DNA of 64,000 nucleotides, taken from assembly GCA_010405405.1 (NCBI GenBank), contig MU004238.1, positions 1,316,374 to 1,380,373 on the forward strand, read 5' to 3'. The position numbers and the translations under genes were made by a program. Of the stretch, positions 25,587 through 38,134 are shown in pieces. Source of the stretch: Microthyrium microscopicum (Eukaryota > Ascomycota > Dothideomycetes > Microthyriales > Microthyriaceae). Positions within the stretch are counted from its first letter, which is position 1, and every line of letters starts with the position of its first letter. The notes below the pieces were generated by a model. It did not search any database and was not told the origin of the DNA. It saw only the letters and a program-made list of their open reading frames with translations.

Positions 25587-28551
25587 TCAAGAACTTGAAG
25601 CCTTGACAACCACAAAGCTCCCCTTCAGCTCACTCCGCGCACAAGCAGCACCCACAGTTCCCAAACATCTATCTACCTCATTGATATCACCTCCGTGGTT
25701 CTTGGCCAGGCCTCTCAAGCCCCAATTCCTGCCAACAACGACCAAGTTATTCGCCTTCTTTGGCAGCATCTCGCTATCACTGGTGGCACGAGCGAGCACT
25801 GCACCAGCTACTTCCGTAGCAGAATCGGCGTGTAGTTCAGTGGTCTCAATGGTCACTCGGGCAAGTACCTCAGCTGCTAGATTGGCCTGTACCGATTCGA
25901 AAAGTGCCGTGTCCCGCGTGCTGTCCTCTGGTCGTATCAACGGTGCAGGCATAGCAGACACTGACCGGTCCATTTTTGTGGTGTTTGGCGTTGTGGTAGT
26001 GTTGTTCTTTGCAAAAGTTATTTCGTCGTCGTCATCGTGTGTTTCGTCTATGTCGCTTTGTAACACAAACCGTACAATGGTAGCGGTACATCCTTTTTCG
26101 ACCATCTGCATACTTATCCCGAGGGCAAGCATATCATCAGGCCCTCCAAAGAGAGCACAAAAGACGTGCTTGATAGCCTGGATGGTGAGCGATGGCGCTG
26201 GAAGATCTCGCAAGTTAGACAGTGATCGGACAGACAGTGTCGACTTGGTGCGTAGGAGGGCGTGTGGGCGCCGATTTGCGCTGTCGGTCTGTAGTAAATG
26301 GTTGGCGTGCTTGGCCGAGCGACTGATGAAAATGGCTGTGTTACAGGGAGCGAGTTGGAGGGCACTAAGGACGAAGCGCGTGTATGGTCCTTCATAGACG
26401 ACTTCTGAGCGCTGCAGATCAGCGTTCTCGCTTAAAGAACCAGATTCGGACCAAGGGATAAACAGGAGGTCTGTGGAGTAGTTGGAAGCGCGGTTGATTA
26501 GGGTATCGGCAAAGGAATCTTCAGGGACGACGTCGACTTCGCCGGAGGTAGGAACGTTGTAGATTTGGCCGAGAGTACGGAAGGTATTGACAAGAGGGTC
26601 GAGTAAGGCGTATTCGTCAACTTCGGAAACTTGCATGACTGAGGATGGCCGCTCGGTGAGGGAGATCAAACGGACGCCGTGGGCAGTTACACGGCGTACT
26701 GGTTTGACGTCTGGGTTTTGTTCGACGACTTGGCTTTTAGTTGGGTGGATTTGAGCTTCCGTGGTTTGTGGGCCGCTGAGGAGGTTCATGAAGGCGAGGA
26801 TGGCCGGCATGTTGTCAAAGCGAAGATATACAAGCATTTTTCGTACTCTGGAGTTGTCGAGCTTCTCAGTTGCTAGGTTCGGTCCTCCAGATACGATATC
26901 ATGAGAAACTGCTCCAGTAAGAGGCTCTTCGGTGTCCCAATCAATCTTACCCTGCTTCCAAAGGGCGAGTTTCTTCTGGTAGGCTGGAGGATACAAAGCA
27001 TGTGTTAAAGGAGTAGTTGCGAATGTTGTAACCAAGGCCTACAAAAGTACCTAGTTAGCATAAACCTGCGACATGATATTGCAACAACTTGCCATAACAA
27101 CAAACATGGAAAATGTTTGGACAGACAGAATCTTAGCATTGAGACCGATATTCTAGTAAAGTCAGCATTCCGGACCAAGAACAGGATTGTCTAAACTCTA
27201 GACTCACCAGTACGATCAACTCCACCAAGCCTTTGCAACTCATCAGACTTCCAATAGCAAAACTCTCCCTCCAAACCATCCCACAAGCTCTAGCCGAGAG
27301 ACTAGCGCCAACAAACTTGCCAAAGAAAGCGACAGCGATAATACCAACCACGTATCCCCAGATCAGTCCTGTATTGAGCAAACCCAGATTTGTGCTAAGA
27401 CCTGACAATGCAAAATATAGAGGCAAGAATAAAGCGCTCACCAGATCCTCCACCTTCTCCGTGACTTTGATGGCGAAACCACCTTCATGGGGGCATATTA
27501 TACCTATGATGAAGGCACCGAAGATAGGATGCACACCAATCACGCCTGTGAAGAATGAAGATGTGAGAACCAGCAGCAGAGTGAGCGCAATTACACCTTG
27601 AGATGGTCCGTCCTGGATGCTTCGTGTTCTATTGAGTACCCAAAGGAATGTTGGGCGCACTGCAAAGACGATGAATAGGATGTAGCCAACGAGAGTGAGT
27701 AGCACCCAGAGCGCAGTGATGCCAGATCCGGCGTTTACGAGGGCGACGCAAAGTGCGAGTAGCACCCAGCCTGTCACATCGTTACTAACACCCGCTGATA
27801 GCACTATGATGCCGACTGGGGTCTGAAGAAGCTTAAGTTCCGTCAAGATACGGCATAGCACTGGAAAGGCCTATACATTTGTCAGTCGTTACTGCGTTCT
27901 TGGCCTTCAGGACCGACTTACGGTAATGGCCATAGCCACACCAACGAATAAACAGAAAGTTCCAAACGAGATAGGGACGGGCGCTGGAAATGTCTCATAC
28001 AATCCCCAGGCAATTCCACAACCTAGCCCGAATGGGAGAGCCATTCCACCCAGACCTACACATAGCGCTTGTCGCCAATTACTGAATAGGAATCGCACAT
28101 CGACTTCAAGGCCAACAAGGAAAAGAAACAATATCAATCCAAGATTAGCTACCAAACTCAGATTGGGCATAGCCTCTCTTGGAAATATCGTAGCAGTAAA
28201 TTTCGGAATATGGCCAAATACTGATGGTCCGAGAATGATACCGCCAATGACTTCGGCAATGACACGAGGCTGTCGTAGCAGTGATAGCGGATAGTGAAGA
28301 AGTCGACATAATATGATGATTATTCCAGCCTTTTAGATGTTAGCTAACCTCAAAATACCACAACTTTAGATGCTGTAGGACAATGAGTGTACCTGTATTA
28401 TAAAAATGATGATTGGATTTGACGAGTCGTATTTGGCAGGGTTTCCGTGCTCCAGGATACCTCCTTGTGGTGCTGCGCGAACAGCACTTGTCGTCGCTGT
28501 CGCTGAGGCGGTAATGGTCTTGGTGACGGTCGTAGCTAATAGTGAAGACAT
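25587..28551 (-). CDS. kha1: K+/H+ antiporter, CPA2 family (KHA1-like)
   Basis: A cation/proton antiporter of the CPA2 family like yeast Kha1, thought to act in Golgi/endomembrane K+ and pH homeostasis. Exons (minus): 28,393-28,551, 27,922-28,329, 27,208-27,870, 27,093-27,152 and 25,587-27,038. All introns are phase 0 and 51-63 nt, giving 913 aa (yeast protein 873). Residues about 45-450 are a run of hydrophobic helices. GIILGPSVFG and the N219-D220 pair in GVSNDVTGW match the conserved ion-binding helices. The C-terminal half (about 450-913) is a long hydrophilic cytosolic region with stress-protein-like blocks, as in fungal homologues. Intron 4 starts with GC rather than GT (GCAAGT). The exon joins restore an uninterrupted family match. 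A 264-codon frame on the opposite strand at 25,603-26,397 is a shadow. Confidence 0.9.
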
Positions 28552-29668
28552 ATTTGGGAACGACTGATTTGAGCCGCAGAAATAGTGGGCTAGTCACGAC
28601 TCTCACGAGTGATTCGGTGGATCTTCAGACTGGAGAGGCTATGAAGGCTGAGATGCAACTGAATAGTTCGAGATTAGTAGCCACCGTACAGTTAAATATT
28701 GCGATATCAAGCCACCAAGTTATCTGATCGCATGAAGATGTTGGAGTAGTTCACGACGATCGCTAGTAGACGTTGAAGAGTCTGGGGTAGGCACTGCGCA
28801 GATGATCGCCGCTCAGCCAAGCGGATCAATATAAAGACATAAGACGGTCCCCGAAGAGTCTAGATCTCGAAGTTGTGCACACCAAATTCACTGTCAACGA
28901 ACAGGACTTGCCAAGTGTTGGATGGAGAGGAAGCTCGGAAGCTCTTTGGAGTGTTCACCCACCAAAACTCGATCAACCAAGGGAGAGAGGGATTGGGAGA
29001 CAAGGCTGGGTTGGTCGACCAGCACAAAGCACAGGATTCAGACAGCCATTCAAGACTGGAGAATGAGCGCCTAAGCTCCAACTGGGCGGCGTGTTTTTGC
29101 CTAAATAGGCCTGTCATGAACGCCTCTGCTCACGCTTGCCCGCCTGGTAGCCGTTTGCTGCGTTTGAAGCCGCTGCATTTCTTAGTCTCCTCCACTAAGT
29201 CAGTGCCAACTGCATGCCAGATCCTCGGCGAGGGAGACGACTGCGGGCAGGATGCTCTGGAGGGCTGCTGTTTCAACTGTACGTGTTCTTGCAATCCAGA
29301 TCCGCATGTTGAGGTAGAGATTGGAGAGAACAAGATCTTGATGCGAGCTAGGAATGTCCAGAGCCGCGTGACCAAGATCAGAATCATCGGACAAAATAAA
29401 TTCGTATATCTTGTCTTTCACATGCCACGAAAGCACAACTGGCAAAGCGTTGGAAAGGTAGTTGTATAGTATGCATATTCCATTAATTCAAACAAGCACT
29501 CTTCCAGTCGTACAATCTATAAAAAGTTGATCTATCTAGTCCACCTTAGGACCTACTATGCCATGAGCCTACCCATGAGGCTGTATATGGTGCAAATATA
29601 CAAACACCGCCCATCCAAACTCCACTAATGACCACTTCATGATCTTACAAACTATCGCCAGTGTCCGT
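28552..29668. other. Intergenic, no supported gene
   Basis: Upstream of the antiporter and downstream of the acyl-CoA dehydrogenase. A 198-codon plus-strand frame (28,873-29,469) has a cysteine-rich patch (CCFNCTCSC) and a TATAAA-like site near 28,830. It lacks any family resemblance and overlaps equally plausible minus-strand frames. A real lineage-specific gene cannot be excluded. Confidence 0.5.
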
Positions 29669-31451
29669 CTATAGCTTCGCGCCCATAAACTCATGCACCT
29701 TGAGTGCCTGCCGGATACTGAGATCCAACATGATCTCTTCCGAACCACCTGGAATCGCATATGCTCGTACATCACGATACAACCGCTCCACCTTTCCACC
29801 CTGTCCGCCACGCGTGTACGAAAGCCCACCAAAGATCTGCGACGCTTCACGCGCGCAGAACTCAAAGGTGACCGTCGACTGCGCCTTGAGACCAGCAATA
29901 GCACCGCCCAACTTCAACATAGCTTCCGTCTCGCCCATAACCTGGCACTGGTACATCATCTGTTCCAACCAAGCCCAACTCGCTTCTATTTGACGAGCCA
30001 TATGCGCAAACTTGAGGCGAATGACTGGGTGTTCAATGAGTTTCTTGCCAAATGTCTTGCGCTTGTGTGCGAATTTCATGGCTTCTTCGTAGCAGACACG
30101 TGAGAAGCGCAGACATTGGATGATGATACCGATACGTTCGTGGTTGAAGTTTGTCATGATGATGTTGAAGCCCTTGTTTTCTTTACCCAGGAGGTTCTCA
30201 ACGGGGACTTTGACGTCTTCAAAGGTGATGTAGGTGGTGCCGGAGGACCATACTCCTTGACAGTCCATTCGGCGGGTGGTGACACCGGGGCCGCGCTCGA
30301 TGAGAAGCATGGAGACGCCGCCCATGCCTTTGCCGCCGGTGCGGACGGCGGTGGTGAAATAGTCGCACCAGATACCGTTTGTGATCCACTAAAATTGGCT
30401 GTTAGTAAGAGATTCGTGAGTGCATAGGAGTTGCTTCATACCTTCTTCTCGCCATTGACGATATAGTGTTTACCATCCTCCGAAAGCTTCGCTTCGCACG
30501 TGAGCTGAGCAACATCGGATCCAACATCAGGCTCAGTGATAGCCAGGCAAATTCTCTTGTCTCCAGCCAAGATACCAGGCACAATACGATCCTTTAATGC
30601 AGGCTTACCATATTTTAAGAGTGGTGGGCCACCAATGCCAAAACCGCCAATCAAGTTCCAGACTAGACCACCAGATGCAGCGCGAGAGATTTCATCAGTG
30701 ATGAGAAGCTCATGGAACAAGTCCCAGTTCTCAGCGGGTACACTGGCGCAACACTTGCCACCTGTGTATTGGGTGGGATATTTCTCTGAGCCCATAAGAC
30801 CAGCGAGGTAGCCACGTTGACCCATTTCTTTGTATATTTCTGTAGGAATCATCTTGGCTTCTTCCCACTCGTCTACGAATGGCATGATCTTCTCCTCTAC
30901 CCATTCGCGAACTTCGGCTCGGAGATCGGCATGGCTTTGGTTGTAGTATTGGCTGTGATACTAGAACACTACCGTTAGGATGTTATTCGTAATTTGCTGC
31001 GCATAGACTTACTGATTGATACCAATGTGGGTCAGCATATGGGATCAAATCACCAAATGGTTCCAGAGCTTCTGATTCCTGTTTAGGTTCGGAGCTGCTC
31101 GCTGCCTTGGCCGCTGGCTTTGGAGCCGCCTTGGGAGCAGCGGGTTTTGCGGCAGGTTGAGGCTTGGTGTTGAGTGACCCGACTTGTAGCTTTGGCTTGT
31201 ACTTTTTAAGGATTGATTCGTTGTGGTATTTCCAGAATTGCTTTGATGCATCCTTACCACCGACGCGCTGAAGGACTGCGGAATGAGGTTAGAGAGCACT
31301 AGATGACAGAGATAATCGGCTTACTCTTCTTGCCACCGGGATGCTCATCAGCAAAAGTTGTTACATCGTAAACATCTTGATCGACGATAACATATAAGCT
31401 TTCAGCCTTGTTGTGGCCAGCGACCTCTTCGGCAGAGAATACTTTGGACAT
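29669..31451 (-). CDS. Cytochrome b5 / acyl-CoA dehydrogenase fusion, peroxisomal type
   Basis: A fungal fusion of an N-terminal cytochrome b5-like heme domain and a full acyl-CoA dehydrogenase. Exons (minus): 31,325-31,451, 31,013-31,275, 30,442-30,960 and 29,669-30,388, giving 542 aa. The heme domain (about 2-80) carries the axial-ligand motif HPGG at 37-40. An Ala/Pro/Lys-rich linker (about 84-115) follows. The dehydrogenase part shows AITEPDVGSDVA (FAD/substrate loop) and, near the C-terminus, ERLYRDVRA and IPGGSEEIMLDL, the usual active-site region. The protein ends in AKL, a good type-1 peroxisomal targeting signal. The predicted role is alpha,beta-dehydrogenation of acyl-CoA in peroxisomal beta-oxidation, with the heme domain possibly passing electrons onward. 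Substrate chain length is unknown. Confidence 0.9.
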
Positions 31452-32541
31452 GGTGATGTATGTGAAGGAGTGATTGGAAGGGTTGTTAAAGAGACAAAGG
31501 AGAGAAGGGAGATGGCGGACAGGGTGGGTTATGAAGTGGCCGAGCTGACCACAGAAATTGGCCGTAAGAGTAAGAATATATGGGGAAATGTAGAGTGGCA
31601 GGTGGTTGACATGTGAAGAAGCCAGCGGTAAAAGCGACGTCAGCCGATCACGAGGGTTGAAATGCTTGAAATGCTTCGGCCGGTGACCACCAGCACAGCC
31701 AGAATGGCTTGGTGTATTTTCTCAAAGCGGGATTTTTGCCTTCTACGGCGTCTATTGGTGGCGATGGAATATCGAGCTTATATAATCACTTAATCCAAAC
31801 CCAATATAATTTGCGACTTCAGCGCCATTGCCAGATAAGGAGTACAGCGTCGAACTTTACAAACTGGGGAAACTGGCAGGTGCCAAAAAGTCAACACTTC
31901 ACACGTGGCGCAGGAGGTGACATTCTGCGGAACATCGTTTGATGCTCATTATTGCTGCATGCGTGTTTGGAATATTTTGCTGCCGAGGTCGATTAGAAAC
32001 AAGGATCTCCACGCTTTGTTTATTCCTTTGTTCGTCTGTCGTGTGCTCATTGATATTATTTCGGGCTCTCACATGGAATCAACCTCTCTTGAGCCCCATG
32101 TTGCCATATCCCTGCTGCTCTACCCTAAGAAAACGCAAAGAACATTCAATAAATTTATATTTCTTTAGAAGTCTAAAGGGTCCAACTCTTACATGATATA
32201 TTTCCGTTTCGTGATCAGAACCTAGGGTGTCACAGAATAATTCATTGTTGAGCATATATACAGGAGCCCACATATCTAACAGGTAGATCGAGCCTTTTTG
32301 GTTTTATAAAGCAGTTAGAATCACGATGCAGAACAGTCAAGGTTTGGCATTATAATTTTATTGAGTATTACTCAACTCAATTCCCCGAATATCGCCAATC
32401 CATTTTAGATCACTCTCTACTTTGAGGAGTGATTATCTTCTATAATACATGCAGAAACGACCGTCAATCACGTCAAGAACATATCAGCTGTTCTCCGAGG
32501 AAAATGTTCGTCGTTCGCTCGTGAGAAATCCAGGTCACTTT
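31452..32541. other. Intergenic, 5' of b5-acyl-CoA dehydrogenase and 3' of RNA14
   Basis: No gene is supported; the frames present are short and unrelated to known families. A CCGAGG hexamer at 31,983-31,988 (532 bp upstream of the dehydrogenase ATG) equals the fatty-acid response core CCTCGG known from Aspergillus FarA/FarB. A single hexamer is weak evidence. Confidence 0.5.
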
Positions 32542-35500
32542 CTACCGCTGCTGAAATCCATATGGCTGTGGAGGCTGAAATCCTTGAGGAGGTTGTTGAT
32601 ATCCCTGCCCGCTACCAATCCGCGCCATAGGCTGAGCTTGATGCTGTCCTTGCGTCAAGTTGCAATGCCTAAGTACTTTCATGATCGCTGTTGGCGGTAT
32701 GCCAATGTGGGCGGACTGTTCAGCACGCGGCAACATGCTGAGGAAGATGTTGACATCGCGAGGCAGTGATGGGGCAGCTTGTTGGTTGCCTTTGGCAGCG
32801 TTCACCCGTCGGCCGGCGGCACCTTTGAAAGGCGATTCTCCTCTAGGATACTTGCGCGGGTGGGCCTGCTCGTCGGATGGATCGGCTGCGAATGGTCGTT
32901 TTGGTGACAGACGTGGTTGTTGGTCGGGAAGGTTTAGATGGGCGTTGGTTGGTCGTGGAGAGAATGTCGGAGGGGAGTCTTGGTGAATGTGAGGAGAATG
33001 TTGCTCGATAGACTGGAATATTTTGGGTCTCATTTGAGCTGGGAGAGATATGACGGGGCGGACTGATGTGGGGTCGAAAGGCTTTTGTAGCGGAATGGAT
33101 GTGTTGAATCGATGAGAGAAGAGGTTTGCGGCGTCATTTGGGAAGAGCTCTTTCATGCGTGCCTCGAGCTTGCGGATTTGCTGAAGTTCGCCGTAGTTTG
33201 ACTCGTAACGATGGAAAAACATGTAGAGATTCTTCGCCTTGTGTATGTTTTGCGGGTCTTTTACCAGACGATTTACGACTGCTTCAAAGGTTGCTCGGGC
33301 GTTGGTATCGTCGTTGATATCCAACAAATGTTTGATGTACTCCAGTGCATATTCTTCATCCTCTGGAAAGAGCTTCATGCCTCGCTCAAAGATCTTTGTA
33401 GCCGCAACGTCCTTGTAGCAGTAGTGCTCAAGTAAAGCGCTCGCAATATACACGTCGCTGGTGAGCTTACCGCGTTTACGAGCTTGATTGAAAACGTGAC
33501 GCATGCCGCCTTCTCCAATCTTGCCTTTGCCCTGGACACGACGAAGAGCTCGCATCAGTGCTATCCAGGTGTATGTGAGGGTCTTTTGTAACAGATCAAC
33601 CTGGGCTTTGCAGCCGGCTTTTACGGCGTTGATCTGGGTGTTTTGCTGCTCCAAAAGCGCTTTTTGCGCCGCCTGCTGTTCATCTTCATTGTCCGCATCA
33701 TCAATTGAGGACAATTGGGCTAGACGTGGAGCAAACGACTCCTGAATCCGCGCAACGGAATTTGCTTCGCGGTCTGTGTTGACTTTGATCAAGTCATACA
33801 AAGCGTCGAGAAGCTTGTCATATGGTGCACGAACCTGATTACCGCGACGCTTCACGGCATCATCGCCGTCCTGATTCCCGGCACTGGTCATTTCGATTTG
33901 ATCAGCATATCTAAAAGCAAGGAGACAACTCTCTGGATTCGCTTCTATTCCATTTTTAAGGAAGGCTTCGCCTTCTGTATCTTTGCCACTATTATAGCAG
34001 AACTCAGCAGCTTCGTACCAGAATTGAGGCTCGAAGCGCAGAGTGATCGTCGCTTGTTTGTAGACATGAAGGATTCGCCGCATATACTCCGCATGGTCAT
34101 CGGGTCTCAAGTCGATAGGGTCGGTTTTCTCCCATTCGATCCATGCTTTCCACATTTTGACCTGCTCTTCATATTCAGTGTCACCGTCGAAACCTGGCTG
34201 GGGAGGGAGTCTGGGGATCGTGGAACGGTTTAGCTCTGCTGTCAATCTATGGAGTTGGAACCATGACTGTTTTGCAGAGAAATATGCTGGAGACTTTTCC
34301 TGGATGAATTTGCGGCCCTGGAATATTAGTTTTGAACACACAAACAATAAACGTTTGACTTACTGTGACATTATTAAGCTGAGTCTCAAACATATAATAC
34401 TCTTTCCAAATGCTTTCCACCTGCTGAGTAGGGATTGCAATGGCTTGTCGATATGCCTTCCTGAGAGTATCCATCTTTTGCTGATCTTGCCAGCCAGTGC
34501 CTCCGGGTGTGCCTGGTCCCGACTTCAAGAAATCAATGTACTCTCGCCAAAGAACACCTGCATCTTTGTCGATTCCTAGCGTTTGAAGAACGAATTCGTA
34601 GGCTTGTGATACTATTTGTCGTGCTTTTCCATCGGCGTCGTTGTTGAGGTTGTTTCTCCGTCGAACATAATCCAGATATTTTGACCAAAGCTGTACATGC
34701 GGTAGATGTACAAGTGCGCGATGGAATATTGAATCCACTCGAAAGAATTCACTGTTTTCCAGTTCCATGTCTAACCATTGGATCCACAACTCTGCCTGCA
34801 AATAATTAGTCATCTCTCAGGTCAACATGAATCTCACTTACATCTGAGGGGAAGAGTTTGAAGTATCGGTCGTAGACAGCGCGGGCGTCATCAAACTTTC
34901 CTTTGCTTCGATACTCACTAATCAGTCCAAACCAAGCTTCAATATCGCCGCGAGAATCTTCCTTAATTCGGTCTTCAAGGATTCCCACTGCGTCCTTTGA
35001 CGATCTTGGTTTGGGTAGCGGCGACGCATAGTTTGCCTGATCACTTATCTGGGGAAGATTAGGAATAGGAGGAGTGGCAGTGGCACGGATGTCAGAAGGA
35101 AGAGAAGACGCAGAAACATTCAAAGTTGTGTTGACGTTTGAAGGCATGTCCTCAGTCTTTGGTATTTGTACATCAGAGGTATTCAGAGGCGTTCCTGTTG
35201 CAGAACGTTGTTCCTCTATAACGCCATTTCCACCATTCATGCCATTTGTGCCTACAGCAGGAACATCTTCTTCATCCTCGGATTCATCAACAATGAAACC
35301 ACCTTTGGTTCGAGGGCCAGCCGATGGCACCTCATTCTCGACAGTATCGGAGGGTTTGGGTGCAGAGACGGGAAGCGCAGGGGTTACTAGAGCAGAAGGA
35401 TCATAATCTTCATCCTCTTCTTCACTCTCGAGGGTCACATCACCGGCATCACTCGACTCAACCTGCTCAGTATTTGACTCGGCTGGAGGATCTGTGGATA

Positions 35501-35558
35501 GGGCATTATCGGTTTGCATCGACTGCATAAAGGCGGCTTCATCGCCAAAGTCGGCCAT
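32542..35558 (-). CDS. rna14: mRNA 3'-end processing protein RNA14 (cleavage factor IA)
   Basis: A nuclear subunit of cleavage factor IA (CstF-77 homologue) that scaffolds pre-mRNA cleavage and polyadenylation. Exons (minus): 34,842-35,558, 34,364-34,795 and 32,542-34,317, all joined in phase 0, giving 974 aa. Residues 1 to about 165 are acidic, Ser/Pro-rich and disordered. HAT (half-a-TPR) repeats then run to about residue 780, beginning at GDIEAWFGLISEYRSKGKF. The C-terminus has the conserved Rna15-binding 'monkeytail' element (PRDVNIFLSMLPRAEQSAHI) followed by a Gln/Pro-rich tail. The start at 35,558 (MADFGDEAAF) was preferred to in-frame codons farther upstream because it matches the family's short acidic N-terminus. 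Confidence 0.92.
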
Positions 35559-36538
35559 CGTAGCGGTGTTTGTTGTGGTATTCGCGATGAGAGGGGTATA
35601 GGTGCAGACAAGCAATTTCTTGACTTTGCGAGCTTGCGCGGAACGTAAGGAAGAGGTAGGATAACAGAGACCCAAGGCAAAGAACCGATAAGCGCCAAAC
35701 AGAAAGACTTGATGGAATTAAGTAGTGGACGATGGAGAATAATGTGGAAAGACGAAGTGTGATGAAAGAGTTAGATGGACTGAAAGGTGGTGCGGTGGGC
35801 GATGACTGGAGTAACCTTTGTGAAAGTGAAGTTGGTTGTTGCTAGTCGAAGTGAAGCTTAGCGCCGCTAGCGCCTCCTTAAGCGCACCATAATGCGATGT
35901 CTTGGTATTGACACAATGAGGATTGAGAGCCGCTGCCATGAAATTATAAGCAGCCGTTATTGAGATAGTTCTGACAAATCTTAATTCTCAAAATCCATTA
36001 CGATCATAGGTTTTCGAAATTTGAATTTGAATGCTCATCTACCTCAACTCTGTTCAATCAACCTCCATTTACATTCCACGAAGAGACTGATGACCCATGA
36101 AAGCCAGGTCTGCACTTGGATTATGAAGCGAATAGTTTGCTGTTTCTGAAACGAAGCAGTTGGAAGCTCTATATATGGAGGCTATGCGAGGATATGCTCC
36201 AGCAATAATTCCAGAAACACTAGAGAAAGTACCTAAAATACAGTACTAGATAAACCGCGAAATAGTCAGGCCGTGTTGCAGGGTTCTTTGCTACATCAGA
36301 TGTCAAAATCTTTACAATTTCTAAATACCTTAAACCTGCTGGGAGTCTGTTTCTAGGTCCATCAGAAATGGTGAAGGAGAGCAACAGCAAACGATGCATA
36401 TTCATATGCAGCGCCAAACGTAAGGCTGAACGAGCCTTGTGCTAGTCCCATATTGGCCTAGCTCACCCGAGGCTCCTCATGATTTCTAAAAAAGTTCAAG
36501 ACTCGTGAATACTGTTCCTTTCTCATCATGGCGCAGTC
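35559..36538. other. Divergent intergenic region between RNA14 and the SAM35-like gene
   Basis: About 980 bp that must contain both promoters. No gene is recognisable. A 73-codon minus frame (35,718-35,939) lies in the RNA14 leader side but shows no family features. Confidence 0.5.
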
Positions 36539-37680
36539 ATGCCTTCCAGTGCAACTTCGAATACAAATGGACACGCAACGTCGCATACCAAAGCTCTCGC
36601 TAAACCTACCGTAAATCAAACACCCAACGCGTGGTCCTTCTTCGCTGTGCCCCGACCAATCAAGCGCATCTTCGATCGATTTCCCCTTCTCACATATCCT
36701 GCCAACCGGCTCCCTGAGCGCGTTCAGCGGGTGAAATCAGCTGATGGCCATGCTTTGTTTATATGGTGTGCGCCAGAAGACGCGTCCGAAAACAGAGCCT
36801 CCTTCAATCCGGCGTGCCTTCGATGGCAGGTGAGTGTTACAACCAAGCATACGCCGGTGAGGAGGCATCGCGTTGACAGGCATCTAGGCATTTCTAAAGT
36901 CGCAAAACCTTCAGTTCCACACTGTATCATCCAGCAATCACGCGTCAACAAATGAAAGACTGCCATTTCTTGTAGTCAATCCGAGCTGCTCGTCACCTTT
37001 CAAGTCAAATATTGTATCAGCACATGAACTTGCTAAATGGGCAGTGGATCAGAAAGACTCATGGCCAGTAGAATTGGAACTCCATTACGAACCGTATATG
37101 AGTTTGTTGAATAATGAAATAAGAAGAGCTTGGGTACGTCATGATGATGGACGTTGGAAGATTGATGCTAACACAAATATTACAGCAATATCACATGTAC
37201 TTATCGCCGAACTTCGAGGCATTCACGGCGCCATCATACATCCATTCGCAAACAAACTCCTCAGTCGTGCGAATCACAAGCTCATGGGAGCTACAGAAAG
37301 CTGCCCGCGAAGACTTGATGAAATCGAGCCCCAGAATAGACGTAGAGGGGCTCTACGCCTCAGCAGATCGCGCATTCTTTGCTTTGGACAATCTGCTCAA
37401 ACGAAAAAGAAGAATGGTAGCTGATGTGTCTGCGCCGTCGCTACTTGAAGCGACACTATTCTCGTATCTGTTCCTTTTGCTTGAGCTTCCATTGGACCGA
37501 TGGCTTGACAATCGTCTACCAGAAATAGCACGAAAATATCCGGAACTCGTTGAGCTAGAAAACACATTAAAAAAGCAGTACGGCTTGCAACCCCCTGCCA
37601 TCTACGACGCCCTTACTGGAACCAAAGACTCGACTTTGAACTCTAGGACTAGACTGGAAAAGCATTTTGGTATCCGCTAA
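36539..37680 (+). CDS. SAM35/metaxin-like mitochondrial outer-membrane protein
   Basis: Resembles fungal Sam35/metaxin-2-type subunits of the sorting and assembly machinery, which inserts beta-barrel proteins into the mitochondrial outer membrane. Exons 36,539-36,829, 36,888-37,133 and 37,186-37,680 give 343 aa. After a Thr/Ser/Asn-rich start, residues about 30-60 show the family pattern PRPIKRIFDRFPLLTYPANR. The thioredoxin-like half reads LRWQAFLKSQNLQFH then SSNHAST and LPFLVV. The GST-C-like half contains PSLLEATLFSYLFLLLELP. The acceptor at 36,887 (TAG) was chosen over a later AAAG because it restores the WQ-x-FL stretch. Exact assignment among SAM35, SAM37 and metaxin rests on memory of family patterns. 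Confidence 0.75.
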
Positions 37681-38134
37681 TACGCGATTCAAACTCTACC
37701 TTATAAAGAATCTCTACATTTGCATTGGAAACGGGAATTGGAGCATGGATACGGAGCAGTATTTGAATCTTATGACGGTCTATTTAACGGAAAAAAGTCT
37801 AGATTATGAATTGACCGCTACAGCATGGCGAATGGTGTTCTGTACAATATAGAAGGACTTGCATCGATATCAATCGTAATGTTAGAGAACATCTGAACCT
37901 GGCTACTGGCTCTTCAAAATTGGAACTACTTTAGTGCAGCACGGTTTCATTCACCGTTTATATCAAATGTGAGTCATATTCTATTGACGCCACTAATGTG
38001 AGCAAGGATGCAATCCGGTAGCACAAACGCTTGTGATATTCCATTGATCAGGCCAGTTCGTCCAATGGATTTCATCCAAACCTCGCTGCAAATGTCCTCA
38101 AATTTTGAGAGTTGAGAGTCACTCAAAATCTACA
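37681..38134. other. Intergenic, no gene seen
   Basis: 3' flank of the SAM35-like gene and 5' flank of the first of four small unrecognised genes. No conserved element is visible. Confidence 0.5.

Noticed and set aside
25603-26397. 264-codon plus-strand frame
   Set aside because: It lies wholly antisense to the last exon of the KHA1-like gene, is Ser/Ala-rich as expected of a reverse shadow, and has no family resemblance.
28873-29469. 198-codon frame with a Cys-rich patch between the antiporter and dehydrogenase genes
   Set aside because: No recognisable domain and overlapping minus-strand frames are equally protein-like. A TATA-like site alone is not enough.
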